Shown in pieces: positions 40,731 through 53,916 of a stretch of DNA of 64,000 nt. Made by a program: the position numbers and the translations under genes. The stretch comes from Dipteronia dyeriana (lineage: Eukaryota; Streptophyta; Magnoliopsida; Sapindales; Sapindaceae): the NCBI GenBank assembly GCA_032871835.1, contig CM065295.1:82329819-82393818 (forward strand), written 5' to 3'. Numbering within the stretch: the stretch's first letter is position 1; every line of letters starts with the position of its first letter. Below the pieces are notes generated by a model that was not told the DNA's origin, ran no database searches, and saw only the letters and a list, made by a program, of their open reading frames with translations.

Positions 40731-41523
40731 GGCGGCAGCAATGGCGGCAGGGGAGGCTGAAGTATTTGTGCATATATGCCAACTTAATTGCATGCATGTG
40801 AAATCAAGTACTTGTATTTGATTTATCAAAATAAAGAGAACTTGTGTTTGGTGTTTCTCCTTTGTTTAGTCTTTAAAGAATAAATAATAATAATATTATT
40901 GAAATAAATTATGATACCCAACGGGTTAAGATTAATTTTATTGAAACTTATCGAAATATGATATTAAGTATGTATATATACGGTCCGAATATATTTAGCT
41001 AATCGAAAACAGATTACAAATTTCCATCGGAATGTATTAAGATATCAGATGAGGAACCTCGTATTGACTTATTTTTTCATGACTCTTTTTTTGTTTTATG
41101 TTTTAATCACGCTCGAAAAAGAACTAAACAAAACAAGGATAAAGATACGATCCCTGATCCATTTGTCAGAATGACGAGTTTTTGGCGGTTAATTACGAAC
41201 GATAAGACGTACCAAAAAAGGCAGTTACTATTACCGTTATTTTCACTTTACAGGAGCAGCAACCAAAAAAGTTACTACAGTCTACATGAAATTACCATTT
41301 TACCCCTCGAACAGTCTGATCTGAATCTGATGATGTCCCTGCAAGTTGAGAATGGTAAACTGTTCTCATCTTTCAAGTTTCAATCACTCAACTCTCTCTT
41401 CTCTCTCCCTGTAATAACACAAACTCTCTCTCTCTCTCTCTCTCGCTTTTAAATCGCTAAAAAGAACCAAAGCACCCACTCGGATCCAAAGAAACCAAAC
41501 CCGAAACCAATAACCCATCAATC
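40731..41523. other. intergenic between PSY and KLCR genes
   Basis: PSY 3' UTR with AATAAAG (about 40,830), then the promoter and leader of KLCR. A (CT)n microsatellite lies at about 41,425-41,446. The ORF at 41,171-41,452 has no motif. Confidence 0.5.
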
Positions 41524-44500
41524 ATGCCTGGTTTAGTTTCCGTCAAAACCCCGCCCGATGCACCACCTCCCCGGATCGTCATTCCTGAGATCCGACCCGA
41601 ACAGCCCTCCACTCCGGTTCCCAATTCCAATTCCAATTCCAGGAATAGACCTCCATCTCCGTCCCCTTCGCGGTCCAAGCCAAGTCCGACCGGGACCCAA
41701 TCCCGGTCCGGGAACAAGAAGCCGCCGCCGGAATCCAACGACGCGTCACTAGACAACCCGGATCTCGGCCCTTTCCTCTTAAAACTCGCGCGCGATACAA
41801 TCGCGTCAGGCGAGGGACCCACCAAGGCTCTGGATTACGCTGTCCGGGCGTCGAAGTCGTTCGAGAGGTGCGCCACCGCCGCCGAGGGAGGGGAAGAGGC
41901 CGAGCCGAGCCTGGACTACGCCATGAGCCTGCACGTGCTGGCGGCGATCTATTGCAGTCTAGGGAGGTTCGACGAGGCCGTGCCGGTCCTGGAGCGCGCG
42001 ATTTCGGTGCCGGACGTCTCGCGCGGTGCCGATCACGCGCTGGCGAAGTTCTCGGGGTACATGCAGTTGGGTGACACGTATTCTATGCTGGGCCAGGTGG
42101 ATCGGTCGATCGGGTGTTACGAGGAAGGCTTGAAGATCCAGATCGAAGCCTTGGGTGACACTGATCCAAGAGTTGGAGAGACTTGCAGGTTTTTTCTTTT
42201 CTCTTCTCTTCTGTTTTTGTTATTGTTGTTAGATTCATGTAACTAAAATTTGGTATCCCAATCAAAATGAGACTGTTGTTTGATATAGTATAAAATTAAC
42301 CAAGTTATTAAGTGAAATATTTGTATCATTTTAATTTTTAACAACAATTCATGGAAAATTGGGTTCTTGGCTTCTTGCTTGTTTGAGGAAAATAAGGGAC
42401 CACTGTTGAATTTTTGAATTGTTTTAGGATTGTTTCAAATTGTAGTGAAATAAGTTCTCTAAATGGTTAGGTGGAACATTTATGGGTTGTTCGGATCTCT
42501 TAAACGATGATGGATTAGGGGTTTGTTTTGTTAAGAATTTTCACCGTTTCAAGTGGTGTTGTAGAAGTAGAAATTTTGGCAGAACTCAGTAGCAATGTAA
42601 TGGCCTAATGCTAGTGTATGAGTTGCAAAATCAATCAAAGATTCGAAATTAGTGAAAGTTAGTGTTGCGACTTGCTGCTGCATTTGAAAAATATTAGGGA
42701 TTGATCTGGCTTCATATTGAAAATAATAAGGTGGATGTGGAGAAATTTAGAGTCCATTTAGAAAGTTTGTTTGAGAAAATATAGAATCATTTTCTTCTCT
42801 CATTATTGCTGTCATAGAATGGATATTGAAGTTGTTAGCTACGGATGAAAAAATGGACTACTTCCAATGTGGGTCGTAAGATAGTACGAAATAAAGTTGC
42901 CTCTACAGGATTTGTTACAAATGTGATGTATAATCGGTATTAAAAATGTGTTTCATATAAACGATTCTATGTGTTATCTACTGTACCCGGTTTTGATAAA
43001 AAAAAAATAAAAATTGACCTTACCTAAATTGAGCTAAGTAAGTTATCTTTCTGAGAAAGTTTTGACATCTTAAGTTGGGTTGATCTTTTTTCTTTCTTGG
43101 TATTTCTTCAAATTTTTTGTTTGGTAAAACATCGATCATATTTTTAATTGTTCACTTGGTCGATCCTTACATCACAACCAACATATTTGTTTCCATCATT
43201 TCAAATGTTTTGTGAGTTCTCGTAATTTGGATGAAATTTGTGTAACTTTGAAAAAATGGTAGGTACTTAGCTGAGGCTCAAGTTCAAGCAATGCAGTTTG
43301 ATAAAGCTGAAGAATTGTCCAAGAAAACACTTGAAATTCATCGTGCACACAGTGAGCCAGCATCTCTTGAAGAGGCGGCTGACCGCCGGCTGATGGCTCT
43401 TATATATGAGGCAAAGGGAGATTATGAAGCAGCTCTTGAGCACCTTGTCCTTGCCAGTATGGCCATGATTGCAAATGGACAAGATACTGAGGTTGCTGCT
43501 ATTGATGTCAGCATTGGCAACATTTACATGTCTCTATGCCGTTTTGATGAGGCTGTCTTCTCATACCAAAAGGCACTCACCGTTTTTAAATCGTCAAAGG
43601 GTGACAATCACCCTTCGGTTGCCTCTGTCTTTGTACGCCTTGCTGACCTATACCACAAGACTGGAAAGCTCCGCGAGTCAAAGTCCTATTGTGAAAATGC
43701 TCTGAGGATATATGCAAAACCTGTGCCTGGAACCACAGCTGAAGAGATTGCTGGTGGGTTGACAGAAATCTCAGCCATTTATGAGTCTGTGGATGAGCCA
43801 GAGGAGGCACTGAAGTTGTTGCAAAAGGCAATGAAATTGTTGGAGGATAAACCTGGACAGCAGAGCACAATTGCTGGAATTGAATCACGGATGGGAGTTA
43901 TGTTTTACATGGTTGGAAGGTATGAGGAAGCGAGAAACTGTTTTGAGAGTTCAATAGCAAAACTTAGAGCAAGTGGGGAGAGGAAGTCTGCTTTCTTTGG
44001 AGTTGTGTTGAACCAGATGGGATTGGCTTGTGTACAGTTGTTCAAGATAGATGAGGCTGCCGAATATTTTGAGGAAGCAAGAGCAATCCTGGAACAGGAG
44101 TGTGGACAATGTCATCAAGATACTCTTGGAGTATATAGTAATCTTGCTGCAACATATGATGCTATGGGAAGGTAATTTATCAATTTGAACTATTCTGCCT
44201 GCTTTTGTACTGAAGCTGCTAGCTGGTGGTTGGTTTGTCTGGATTACCAATATCAAAATTATTATTTGACTTTGCCCTGGCTTGTACATTTGTAATTAAT
44301 TTAATAGCATTGTGGTGAGGATTGTTTTTCTTATCTTATTATGCCACCAAAGTTGGCAGAGCTGGATTCCAGATATTCAGCTACAGAATATTCAGTCTGT
44401 GCTGAGATGTCATGAAAATAGATGTCATCACATTTTCATGATGGACCCTTGGAGGAACTGACTTTATGTCTTCCTCTGCTACCTCAACTATTTATATTAT

Positions 44501-45422
44501 GAGTGATAGAACAGTATGTATATGTAAGTTAATTGAGTTGTATCAAGATGAATTATGTATGATTTGTCCTTCTATTGTTGTTTCCTGTGCAGTCATCAAT
44601 ATTAATTCTAAAAAGATGTAAAAAATATGGAAAGTTCAAGTTTGTTTTGGGATGGATTTTTAGCGTATTGATATGTATATTTGAGCTTAATACTGTTGTT
44701 TACACACAATCTTAATATTTTAAGCTTTTGGGTTTTTAGCGGTTACTTAACATGGATCAAAGCTAGTTTTACCAAGAATGCATGAGTTCGAGTCCCCCAT
44801 GTGACTATATTTGCCTTTGCTTTATGAGTTTGTTTTGCAATTGAATGGATATTTGTGCTTGGGGGGTTCAATAACAAACTTCTTGTTCTTGTGCCTGAGA
44901 GCGTGTGTTAGAGTTTATTACTATCGTTTAGGCTTTTGCTTACTAGTTTAGTACTATTGGTTTCTTAATGATGTCATTTAACACTGGTTTCTCGTGGGAC
45001 ACGAATTCTTTTTTAGTTTCATTCTTTTCACTTTGTACTTCTGATGTGGAGGGGGATTATAAAGAGAATACATCTCTTTAGGGTTTTTGAATTATTGTCT
45101 GTTTGTCATTCAATTCAAGTACCATTTGAGGTCAGAATTTATATACATTTCTACTGCTGAACCTTCATCTGGATGTAATTTCTGCAGAGTAGAAGATGCC
45201 ATCGAGATCTTGGAGCACGTTCTTAAATTGAGAGAAGAGAAGCTTGGAATCGCCAACCCTGATTTTGAGGACGAAAAGAACCGGCTATCTGAGCTCTTAA
45301 AAGAAGCTGGCAGGTCGCGCAATAGAAAGGCGAAATCACTGGAAAACCTCATCGATCCCAGCTCAAGGAGGACGAAGAAAGAGGGCACCAAGAGATGGCC
45401 AGGCTTGGGTTTCAGAATTTGA
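41524..45422 (+). CDS. KLCR2: kinesin light chain-related protein (KLCR / CMU)
   Basis: Tetratricopeptide-repeat protein of the plant KLCR/CMU family, which holds cortical microtubules in place beneath moving cellulose synthase complexes. Three exons, 41524-42188, 43263-44171 and 45188-45422, give 1,809 nt and 602 residues, close to the ~600 typical of the family. Residues 1-75 are Pro/Ser/Asn-rich and probably disordered. TPR units follow: LGRFDEAVPVLERAI, LGQVDRSIGCYEEGLKI, LCRFDEAVFSYQKALTV, GKLRESKSYCENALRIY, VGRYEEARNCFESSI and IDEAAEYFEEARAIL. The C-terminus is basic (RSRNRKAKSLENLIDP). Exon 1 is distinctly GC-rich compared with its surroundings. The assignment to the KLCR family is firm; the paralogue number is a guess helped by the SWEET4-like neighbour downstream. 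Confidence 0.93.
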
Positions 45423-46439
45423 AAAAAAAAAAAAAATCACAATGATTTATTTACCAATGTCAATTCACATTTCACCCGAGCACATTCTGTAACATAGAGA
45501 ATCATGTATAGTGTCAAAAGTTGTAATCTGGTGAGGTTTCTTTCGGGTTTTTCGGGCTTTGAAGTCCCCATTTGTTTTTTTTTTTTTGGCTGCTGCTTCT
45601 TGTTTATTGTTTTAATCGACTGCATGTGTTGTTGTACCCGTGAATTGAATTTGTTGGCTTCAGAAGAAGAACATTGATCTGAATGAATAAATTTGAAAAG
45701 AGTTATGCCTTTATGTCTTTGTTTTCAATGCTTGTCTTTGTCCATAGTATACATGCCCCAAGTGACTGCCATTTTGTCTGAATTTTATCATTCATCTGAA
45801 AGTCAGTATTTTTATGTAGAAAATTCAGGTTCGAATAAACTTTTATAATGTGGAAGCAAGGTCCCAAAAACATTGTGCATGTAGATGCTGATGGGCAAGG
45901 AGTCTTCTTGAATTTGAGCTTATTTCTATTATGGCCGTGACATTGTTTACTTCGTGTCATATAATTTGTAGCACGTTGACATGACTGTCATCGATGTGGA
46001 TATGTGGGTTGGAGCGAATTATCACCCCAGGACATCTCAACATCCTTCGTGTCTTAATCGGAATTCCGTTGGGGATGAAAAAGTCTTTTTTATTTTATTT
46101 TGGGGTTCATTATTGACGAACTAATAGTAAACATAATTGCATGTCCCAATCAAATTCCAATGGTGCTTTCTTATAATAAATCGAACAAACTTTATAATCC
46201 TTTGATCATTCTTTGCAAATATACTTTTAATTGCCCGGGAATCACTCTATAAGTCTATATCACTAATGTATGCTTCCATCTCCATTTAGCCACACATATT
46301 TTGCCAAAGTTACCACACTTTCCTCATCAAAAATTCCACAATTTTTTCACTGTTTATAGTTGACAATGCAAATGCAACATCGTCAACAACAGCAATAATT
46401 AATGGTAATAAGCAAAAATATTATTATTAATAATAATAA

Positions 46440-46880
46440 TAATATTGTACCAAAAATTCTTGATGCATCAATTGAATTAATGGTTTTAATCTTCTTCCAA
46501 ATCATCTAGAAAGATTTTCTCTTTTAATTTATCTATATCATGATTATCATCTTTATAAGTTCATGAATCTCAATAATACCGAAAAAAAAAATTAAAAATA
46601 AAAAGAAGAATAATAGTAGAGCTAGGTGTCAAACAACAAAATGGTAGCTCTCGTTAATGGATTGAACAGTCAAAGCTCTTTGTGCCCATAAAATATTCCC
46701 AATTAGATAAAAAGAAGAAGAAAACAAAATCAAGAAGAAGAAGAAGACAAAAAGGAGACTGTATGGGGGTACCATTTCCAAATTTAGAAACTCAGTGGCC
46801 TAAAAAGGTATTTATTCCTCTTCTTTTTATATATATATATATATAGTATTATTATTGTAAATGAATTTTCAGGCCTCGCA
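46440..46880. repeat. segment duplicated at 57826-58310 with a local inversion
   Basis: 46,440-46,790 matches the reverse complement of about 57,830-58,180 (for example GTCAAAGCTCTTTGTGCCCA and TATTCCCAATTAGATA). The next stretch, TTAGAAACTCAGTGGCC to AATGAATTTTCAGG, matches 58,188-58,305 in direct orientation. Identity is roughly 80-85% by eye. Confidence 0.85.
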
Positions 46881-48814
46881 AAGTGATGAGAATTGAAGAA
46901 TCTCTCTATCAGAATTTGATTCAGCAGAAGAGCATGAGAGGTGAGAAGAAGAATAGTTTCGTTGCACCAAAATTAAGAGGAAGGAAGATCCGCCATTGAT
47001 ATTTTTTGAGCGCTTGCATGTTTGAGCCTAATTTTATCCGACAGAGACTGAAACCTATCTCACCACTAGTTTGTGTCTTTGCTTTATTGTAAGAACACCA
47101 TTCGTTTGCATGATCAATCCACCTACGGTTTTGGAGATATGACCAATAAATGATTATATGGTGTAATCGTTTCCGATCAAACTTTTATTTTTTCGAATAA
47201 TCTAAACTTTTAAAGATCTTGTCAAGTATAATAGTTTTATTATTCTGTTTTATTTGTTAATTAACAATCAATTGTATCTGAACTTTTAAAATTCTTGATA
47301 CGTATAAGTATTTTTGTTATTCTTCTTTATTTGTTAATTGACAACCAATCATATTTTTTAAAATATGATCGTATTAAATTTGTTAGGAGGATATGAAAGA
47401 GATAAAATGAAAAGATTTGATCTTGTAGAATTCATTCTATTGTTACTATAAAAACTTTAAATATATATATATATATAGCAATATGTAGCATGCTTGTACG
47501 TGTAAATGTTTAAATCAATGTATGATCTAAATTAGATAGATTCCATCTTATTAAAATTAATGGTGAGATAATCGATAGCCAATAGCACCATAAACGGTAA
47601 GATTTGATCGAATTCTTATTAGAATCTATTCTATTGTTATTACAAAATCTATAGAAAATATAGTAACATGTAACATGCTGTTGAAATAGGAGGTTTTTAA
47701 TTATATACTTAAAACAGAATTAAGAAAAGATTAGGGAAGATTAAGAAATTAAAAACTTTTTGACTTTTGGGAAATATATAGCAGATCATCAAAGGAGTTC
47801 ATTCATGTTCATGGATGCTGGAATTAAAAAAGTACAAATCTCCCAATCATATTAAACACTTCTTTAAAGTGTGTATAGAAGTTTCTAATTGAATAAAGGA
47901 GTTGACAGTTATGGTGCTCTATCAATGTGTTTTTTTAAATAGAAAATCAGAGTGTTTAGAACTATTGATATTTTATTATTTGAACCGAAAGTACTTCATA
48001 GAAAAGTACCTATAACTTAACTGTGTAAATATCTCAAAGCGTAAATCAATTCAATTTCAATCCATGCAAGTCATGTTTTAAAAGCAAACTCTAAGAATTT
48101 AAGTTTTCTGAGTGATACGAAACTTGTAACGTTACGATATTTATTCCTTCAAAACATTATTTATATACAGTAAAACTCAATTTCTCTTTGACAAACTTCT
48201 TAACTTTTAGTTGTTCCAACAGTTTTATGGAATTAGAATGGAACAAATACAATTCTCAAAACTTAAATCAATTCAATTCTAATCCATGCCAGGCATATGT
48301 TTTAAAACAAAACACAAAGAAATTAGGTTTTATATAGATACGAACTTGTAAAGTTCGGATATTTATTCTTTCAAAACATCATTTACATACAGATAAAATA
48401 TCAAACTCATATGATCTCAATCATATCGAATAAATGAATATCATAATAATTTTCTATCGTAAATAAATTAAATACTTCATAACTTTCAGTTATTCCAACC
48501 ATTTTCGGGAATTAAAAGTGTACCCTTTACTTGATTTGTGGATTAGAATCTAATATCAATGAGAGCTAGATTAGACCAATATTGTATTAGTACTTTAGTA
48601 GTCATGTCCTATATGCAAACACTATCTGATCTTCAATCTTTTTTTTTATTATTATTATTTTGAAAGATATATGATCATCGATCTTCATTATGCATGATTG
48701 AAAGTGGTGGGATATATTATATATTCTCTGACACTCCCATACTTCAACAAAAAATTAAGCAAAAAAATTATGGTGCATACACGTAACCCTAACTTTTCCC
48801 CGCAATATATATTT

Positions 48815-49721
48815 TAGGGATATAATCATTTTTTTGTAGTTGTTATATTAACGCTCTGTCCCTTCTATTTTTAATATTGTTCGTTCTTTTTATTGGAAAA
48901 TAAAATATTATACATTTTATTTTATCTAGTTTCAATCATGACTACTCTCCCCCTTAAAAATAAAAATATTAGACACTTTATCTTCTAACCGTTAGAAATT
49001 TCGTTAGTCAATTACTTTGACTGTCAAAAAATCAATTAAATGATCTTCTTACTCTTGAACACATGAGTCATGTCTCTTAATGAAACCATTAATTGTTTTT
49101 AAAGAAAAAAAAATCAATAAAATAAAATAAAATAAAAACTAATTAAAGTATTTAAAAAAAAACAGAATTGAAAATAAAAAATTTAAAAATTTATTTAAAC
49201 AAAAATTAACATAAAGAAGTAAATGTAAAAAAAAACTATTTTAAAACTTTAATATAAAGAATGAAATGTAAAAATAAAAAATTCACTTAAAAACATTAAT
49301 ATAAAGAATAATAAAATAATATAATTGTAAAAAAAACTAAAAAAATATTAAAATTTATTTTGAAATATTGAATTGTTTTTTATTTTTTGAAATACTGCTT
49401 TTTTTTGTTGCTAATTTTTTATTTTTTATTTTCAATTCTATTTTTAAAAAAATACTTTTATTAGTTTTTTTTATTTCTGATTTTTTTTCTTTAAAAACAA
49501 TTAGTTGTATCATTAGGGGGCATAACTCATGTGTTTAAGGGTAATAAGATCATTTAATTGATTTTTTGACGGTCAAAGTACTTAACTAACGGAATTCCTA
49601 ACGTTCAGGGACAAAATGTCTTATATTTTACATTTCAGAGGGAAGAATGATCATTACTGAAACTAGAAGGATAAAGTGTTTAATATGACAAACTATGTGG
49701 GGTACGATGATTATATCCCTA
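48815..49721. repeat. fold-back element with ~280-bp inverted arms
   Basis: It starts TAGGGATATAATCAT and ends with the reverse complement. Arms of about 280 bp pair throughout, sharing CAAAAAATCAATTAAATGAT and AATTGTTTTTAAAGAAAAAA, with an A/T-only centre. There is no ORF. The long arms suggest a Mutator-like or foldback transposon. A clear target duplication was not found because the flanks are AT-rich. Confidence 0.85.
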
Positions 49722-50656
49722 TATTATATTATATTATATATGCCTAATCTGTCAAGTAGAAATTCAAAAGCAACCTGTACATAGATCGAGAACCTGATGC
49801 TGATCGATCTTCTTCTCTACTTTGAATTTTTGTTTTCTTCTCAATTCTCCAACTCAAAAGCAATTTTTGTAGTCCCGTGCATTCATGTTTTTAAAGCTCA
49901 TTTTGATCACATATCTTTCTATAAAAAGCATAAAATAATTAAATTGTAGTGTAGTTAGATTTTTTATTTTTATTTATTTAATTAGTAAAATTTTATATTA
50001 TATATATATATGGTAAAAATGTATCAAAACCTTACTTAAAATTCTTGAAATTATTACAAATCTCGTCCGATTATCGAAGACTTTCTTTAAAGTTTCATAA
50101 AATTCATCAATATTTTCTAAGGCGACAAGTAAACATTTACCCCCCAAAAATAACAAATTTAAGATATCTAATTATCGTTTGGTGGTGCAATATCTTTGTT
50201 TGTTTGACAAAGTGTTTTAAGTTTTCTCAGTTATAGTAGAATAAGAATCGGTGGTCAGTGAATAACTACTAATTGCCTAATTGATATTGAACTAAGCACA
50301 CCGTAAAAAGTAAAAACAAAACTTGAAAAATTCTAAAGCAAATCCCCTTGAGAAGAATAGTTAGGAAACACAATGCCACATGGGATACTTTTGCAACATT
50401 AATTGCATGTCCTACTCACAATCTTACCATGACCCACCTGTTCAAAATCATGATATTTATTGATTACATTCAATCCGATCCAACGGCTCATGTCGTTTCA
50501 TCATAATATTCCTCAAAAATCCAATCACATGGTACACACATTCGCATCATGCCGTTTGCTGACCTAATTTTCGAGTCTCTTATCTTATTAGAGCCTGTTT
50601 GGTATTGATTTCTTTATTCCTAAAAAAAATGAAATAAATGATACCATGAGGATTTA

Positions 50657-52058
50657 TCAGGGCTCTGGAAATCGGTCAAGACGGCCGATTAATCACCTCA
50701 ATTCCTATAGACGGCTGGTTACCGAGGAGAATGGGCCAAAATCGGTTTCATTCCACGGTAAAGGTGTAAGTTTGGGTCAGCCCGTCCTGTTTGGGCACGG
50801 CCTGCCGGGCCTGTGTTCCAAAACAGGTCGGGCCTGGCACGCCATGCCCATTGGGAGTGCCGTGCCAGGGCTGGCCTGTTTTGGAAAACAGGGCCGGCAC
50901 GGCACATGGGCACGGCCATGGCAGGTCGTGCCGAGGAGCCGGGCCGTGCTGGCTCGTTTGCCCGGCTAGATGGGCCAAACGAGCCGGCCCACTTATTTTT
51001 TTTTTAAATATTAATAATATATATATATATATATATTTATATTTTTATATAACTGGGCCCACTGTGCCGGCCCGCCGTGCCGACAGTTGGGCCTGGCACA
51101 CAGGCCAAGCGTGCCGAGCCGGGCCGGCACGGCGTGCCTCCGTTGGAAGCCCGGCACGGCCTGTAATTATGGGCCGTGCCTGGCACGACCTGCCTTCCTT
51201 GGCAGGCCGAACGGGCCGGCCCATATTTACACCACTATTCCACGGTCCCTGACTAATCGTGTAAGCTGGCGACTAATCAGCTAGAAGGTGACTAATTGGT
51301 TAGGCGGCCAGAGAGAGTCAAAGCCATTAATCAATACTAGCCAATTAAAAAAAAAAACCCCTTATTTTTAATTTCAAAGCCTTACTTCTTAGTTCTTACA
51401 ACTTACAATTCAAAAAAAAAAAATTCCTTTCATCTTCAATTGGATAATTAAATATTGGTACAAAACAAAATCAATGTGTTCCTTTCATCTTCTATTGGAT
51501 AATTTTATTGGATAAAATTAAAGATTGTCAACAAATTAAGTAGCCGGGTAGTTTCTAGATGGTGACACCGACACATCATGCTTCTTCGGCTTGAGTACAT
51601 GATTAATGACATAAATTGAAGAATCAAACTTTGATTTGGCAATTGTCAAACGTAATGAAAGAAATTTAGAAAATATATACTAAAATTGTTAGTCTTTAAT
51701 TTTTTATCAATTAGTTTGTTAACTTGTTGATGTCTGTTAGAATTTACAATTTGTCATTTTGATTTGATTGTGTCTTTATGTTTGGATTTGGATTAGTTTG
51801 TGATTGCATTTCGATGGATGTTAGAGGATTTTGATTGGTTTATAATTGAATTTGATTAATAATTTACTAATAAGGTATTGTGGATTTTGAAAAAAAAAAT
51901 CTTAATGTTTGATAATTGGAATTTGTATATAATTGTATTTTCCGATTAATCCTCGATTAATCATTGACTAATCTCTGATTAACCACATATTAATCGACCT
52001 AGGCACTAGGCGCTGGATCTCTGCCCGACCAGCGTCTAACGATTACTAAAACATTGGG
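50657..52058. mobile_element. old DNA transposon with GATTAATC subterminal motifs (host of a nested hAT)
   Basis: Both ends carry clusters of CGATTAATC/GACTAATC-type motifs (50,690-50,700, 51,250-51,300, 51,945-51,995). Outer sequences look loosely inverted (AAATCGGTCAAGACGG at the left; AATCGTTAGACGCTGG as the reverse complement of the right). No transposase. The limits are tentative. Confidence 0.4.
50759..51237. mobile_element. hAT-like non-autonomous element, GC-rich, perfect 8-bp duplication
   Basis: 479 bp with ends TAAAGGTGTAA and, inverted, TAGTGGTGTAA. The flanks 50,751-50,758 and 51,238-51,245 are both TTCCACGG. The interior is full of GGGCC, GCCGGCC and GGCACGG motifs around a short AT-rich core with a TA run. 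ORFs here are GC-rich repeat translations, not genes. Confidence 0.9.
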
Positions 52059-52242
52059 TTTTATTAAAGTCTGTTTTGGTTGTTTGACATCAATAGAAGA
52101 AATGCTCTTCTAACATTAATGTCCGTACAACCAGCTATTTTTAAACGTTTATTTTCAAGTAAAACAAATTGTCTCAAATGTCTTCGTAATATTTTAGATA
52201 TTCCGGTACATATTTTCATTATTAGAAACTAATTACTTTATA

Positions 52243-52350
52243 TATATAATTTTTCTATTATAGGTTCGAATTGACATTAAATATATCAGTTTTTTAGATG
52301 TGGATCATTGAATTTAAATGTTATGACGTGACTGTATTCACTTGTCAAAA
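52243..52350. repeat. MITE family member beside a TA microsatellite (copy 1)
   Basis: ATTAAATATATCAG and TGTGGATCATTGAATTTAAA match 55,186-55,346 and 52,747-52,815. It lies next to a TATATATA run. Confidence 0.6.
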
Positions 52351-52746
52351 ACATTCTTTTATTAAAAAATAATATTTATTATTAATAAAGTCTTCTTAAT
52401 TAGATACCAAACCATATAAAACTTTTTGTTAAAAACTATATTAGTAAAAGATTTAAGTTTCACTGATAATGATCATTTACTATATTGATCCCTCAATTTA
52501 GATCTCAATCCTACTTCTAAAACCTTAATAAACTTTGTTACCCAAAATTGTGAAAACCCTATTGTACCATCATTCAAAACATCTTTTCATCTTAGAATGT
52601 TTCATGTAATGGGGACAAATATGGAAATTCACAGGGGCAAGCACTAGCTGACCACAGACAAGAAATTAAAACTATGTATATAGATTCTGGAGAGAATGTG
52701 GAAATTTTTGCAGTGACAGATTTATATATATATATATATATATATA

Positions 52747-52815
52747 TACTATTATCGGTTCCTTAAATGTGGAGCACTGAATTTAAATGCTTTGACTGGA
52801 CTGTATTCACTTGTC
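52747..52815. repeat. MITE family member beside a TA microsatellite (copy 2, truncated)
   Basis: After a (TA)n run it reads ATTATCGGTTCCTTAAATGTGG and continues GACTGTATTCACTTGTCAAA, which is shared with copy 1. The left part is deleted. Confidence 0.6.
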
Positions 52816-53795
52816 AAAGTACCTTTTAAATTCAATGGTATAAATTCGAAATCTTTAAAGAGGGGAAGAACTCAAAACCGTAACCTCGTAGTGTAAGTGT
52901 GAAATGTTTACTACTGGACCAACCTCATCTCATCGTGATTGATAGATATCAGTCGGCCATTTTTGTGTAACCGTAAGAAAACACTTACATAAAACAAGAA
53001 CCGCTTGATACATCTTAGTCGGTTTGGTTTAATATTAAAAAACATCCCCCCACATTTGAACTATTATGGGATGTATAGTTACAAATGATTTTATTTTAGA
53101 AATCTCTCATATGGAAATGTTAGCATTCCGTTTGTGTTGGTTGAGTTTGACCGTTAAAAAGTCAAAAATGTCTCTATTTACGCTTTAATTGTATGAATTG
53201 ACCATTATACCCTTACACTTTTATCAAATAAATTAATAAAATGACACAAAATACGGGAATGTTAATTTGTAAATGGGAAGTTATTTTATAGACAATTTTA
53301 TTTCTAAAAATAACAAAATTACAGATGAACCAAAAATATTGAAAATAAACCAAAATATGTATTTATTTATATATTTATTTGTCTTTTTTTATAAATCCAA
53401 ATAAATACTTATTTTCAATATTTTTAATTCATTTTTAATTTTAAATTTTTAGATTTTTTAATAGTTAAACATAGTCAATACAAACGAAATATTAACGATA
53501 TTGATTCATAAATGATGTTTTTAAAATAAAAGTATTTATAACTCTATATCCGATAAAACTTAAAAGTTGAGTAGAGATTTTTAATATTAAGACATTCGTT
53601 TTTATGATCATCTTGAAAGCAGTGCCCCCAACAAAAGCACTTTTTCTATGAAAGCACTTTTACCTTCCAAGTGTTGGTTTGAATTTCAGTACCCACATGG
53701 CCACATTACATGTCATGAAGATGACCAACCAGATTGCAAATACTTTGCCAAACCACTCCACAAGTACTCAACTCACCTCATGTGTCACATTTGTC

Positions 53796-53803
53796 TATAA
53801 ATA
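53796..53803 (+). promoter_or_regulatory. SWEET TATA box
   Basis: TATAAATA, about 120 bases upstream of the SWEET start codon, leaving a leader of about 90 bases with a CT-rich stretch. Confidence 0.7.
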
Positions 53804-53916
53804 CAACTTTAAAACGGTCTCTCTCTCTTCAAGATCTCTAGTCTTCACAACAAAAACCTGAAAAACACTTTTCTCTCTAGCGTTTTGCTTCTGCTTCTTC
53901 TTGAAATTCTGCATCC

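Larger units (their letters stand above)
45423..53795. other. long intergenic stretch between KLCR and SWEET
   Basis: 8.4 kb without a supported gene. It holds KLCR 3' UTR (to about 45.7 kb), a segment shared with 57.8-58.3 kb, a fold-back element at 48.8-49.7 kb, a DNA-transposon complex at 50.6-52.1 kb, and two MITE copies at 52.2 and 52.7 kb. Repeated AACTTAAATCAATTCAATT-like blocks occur at 48.0-48.4 kb (two copies about 230 bp apart). A 37-codon ORF at 46,886-46,999 has no recognised family. Confidence 0.6.

Noticed and set aside
41457..41825. 122-codon minus-strand ORF opposite KLCR exon 1
   Set aside because: The GC-rich exon gives an open antisense frame by composition; the TPR protein on the plus strand explains the region.
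44742..44810. tRNA-like stretch with GAGTTCGAGTCCC in KLCR intron 2
   Set aside because: A possible B-box only. No convincing A-box spacing, cloverleaf or poly-A tail.
46886..46999. 37-codon ORF (starts MRIEESLYQNLIQQK, basic C-terminus) after a possible TTTTCAG acceptor
   Set aside because: No known family, very short, and not preserved in the related segment at 58.3 kb. Not enough for a gene call without transcript data.
50646..51284. Several overlapping ORFs of 64-153 codons
   Set aside because: They are translations of the GC-rich hAT-like repeat on both strands, with no domain.
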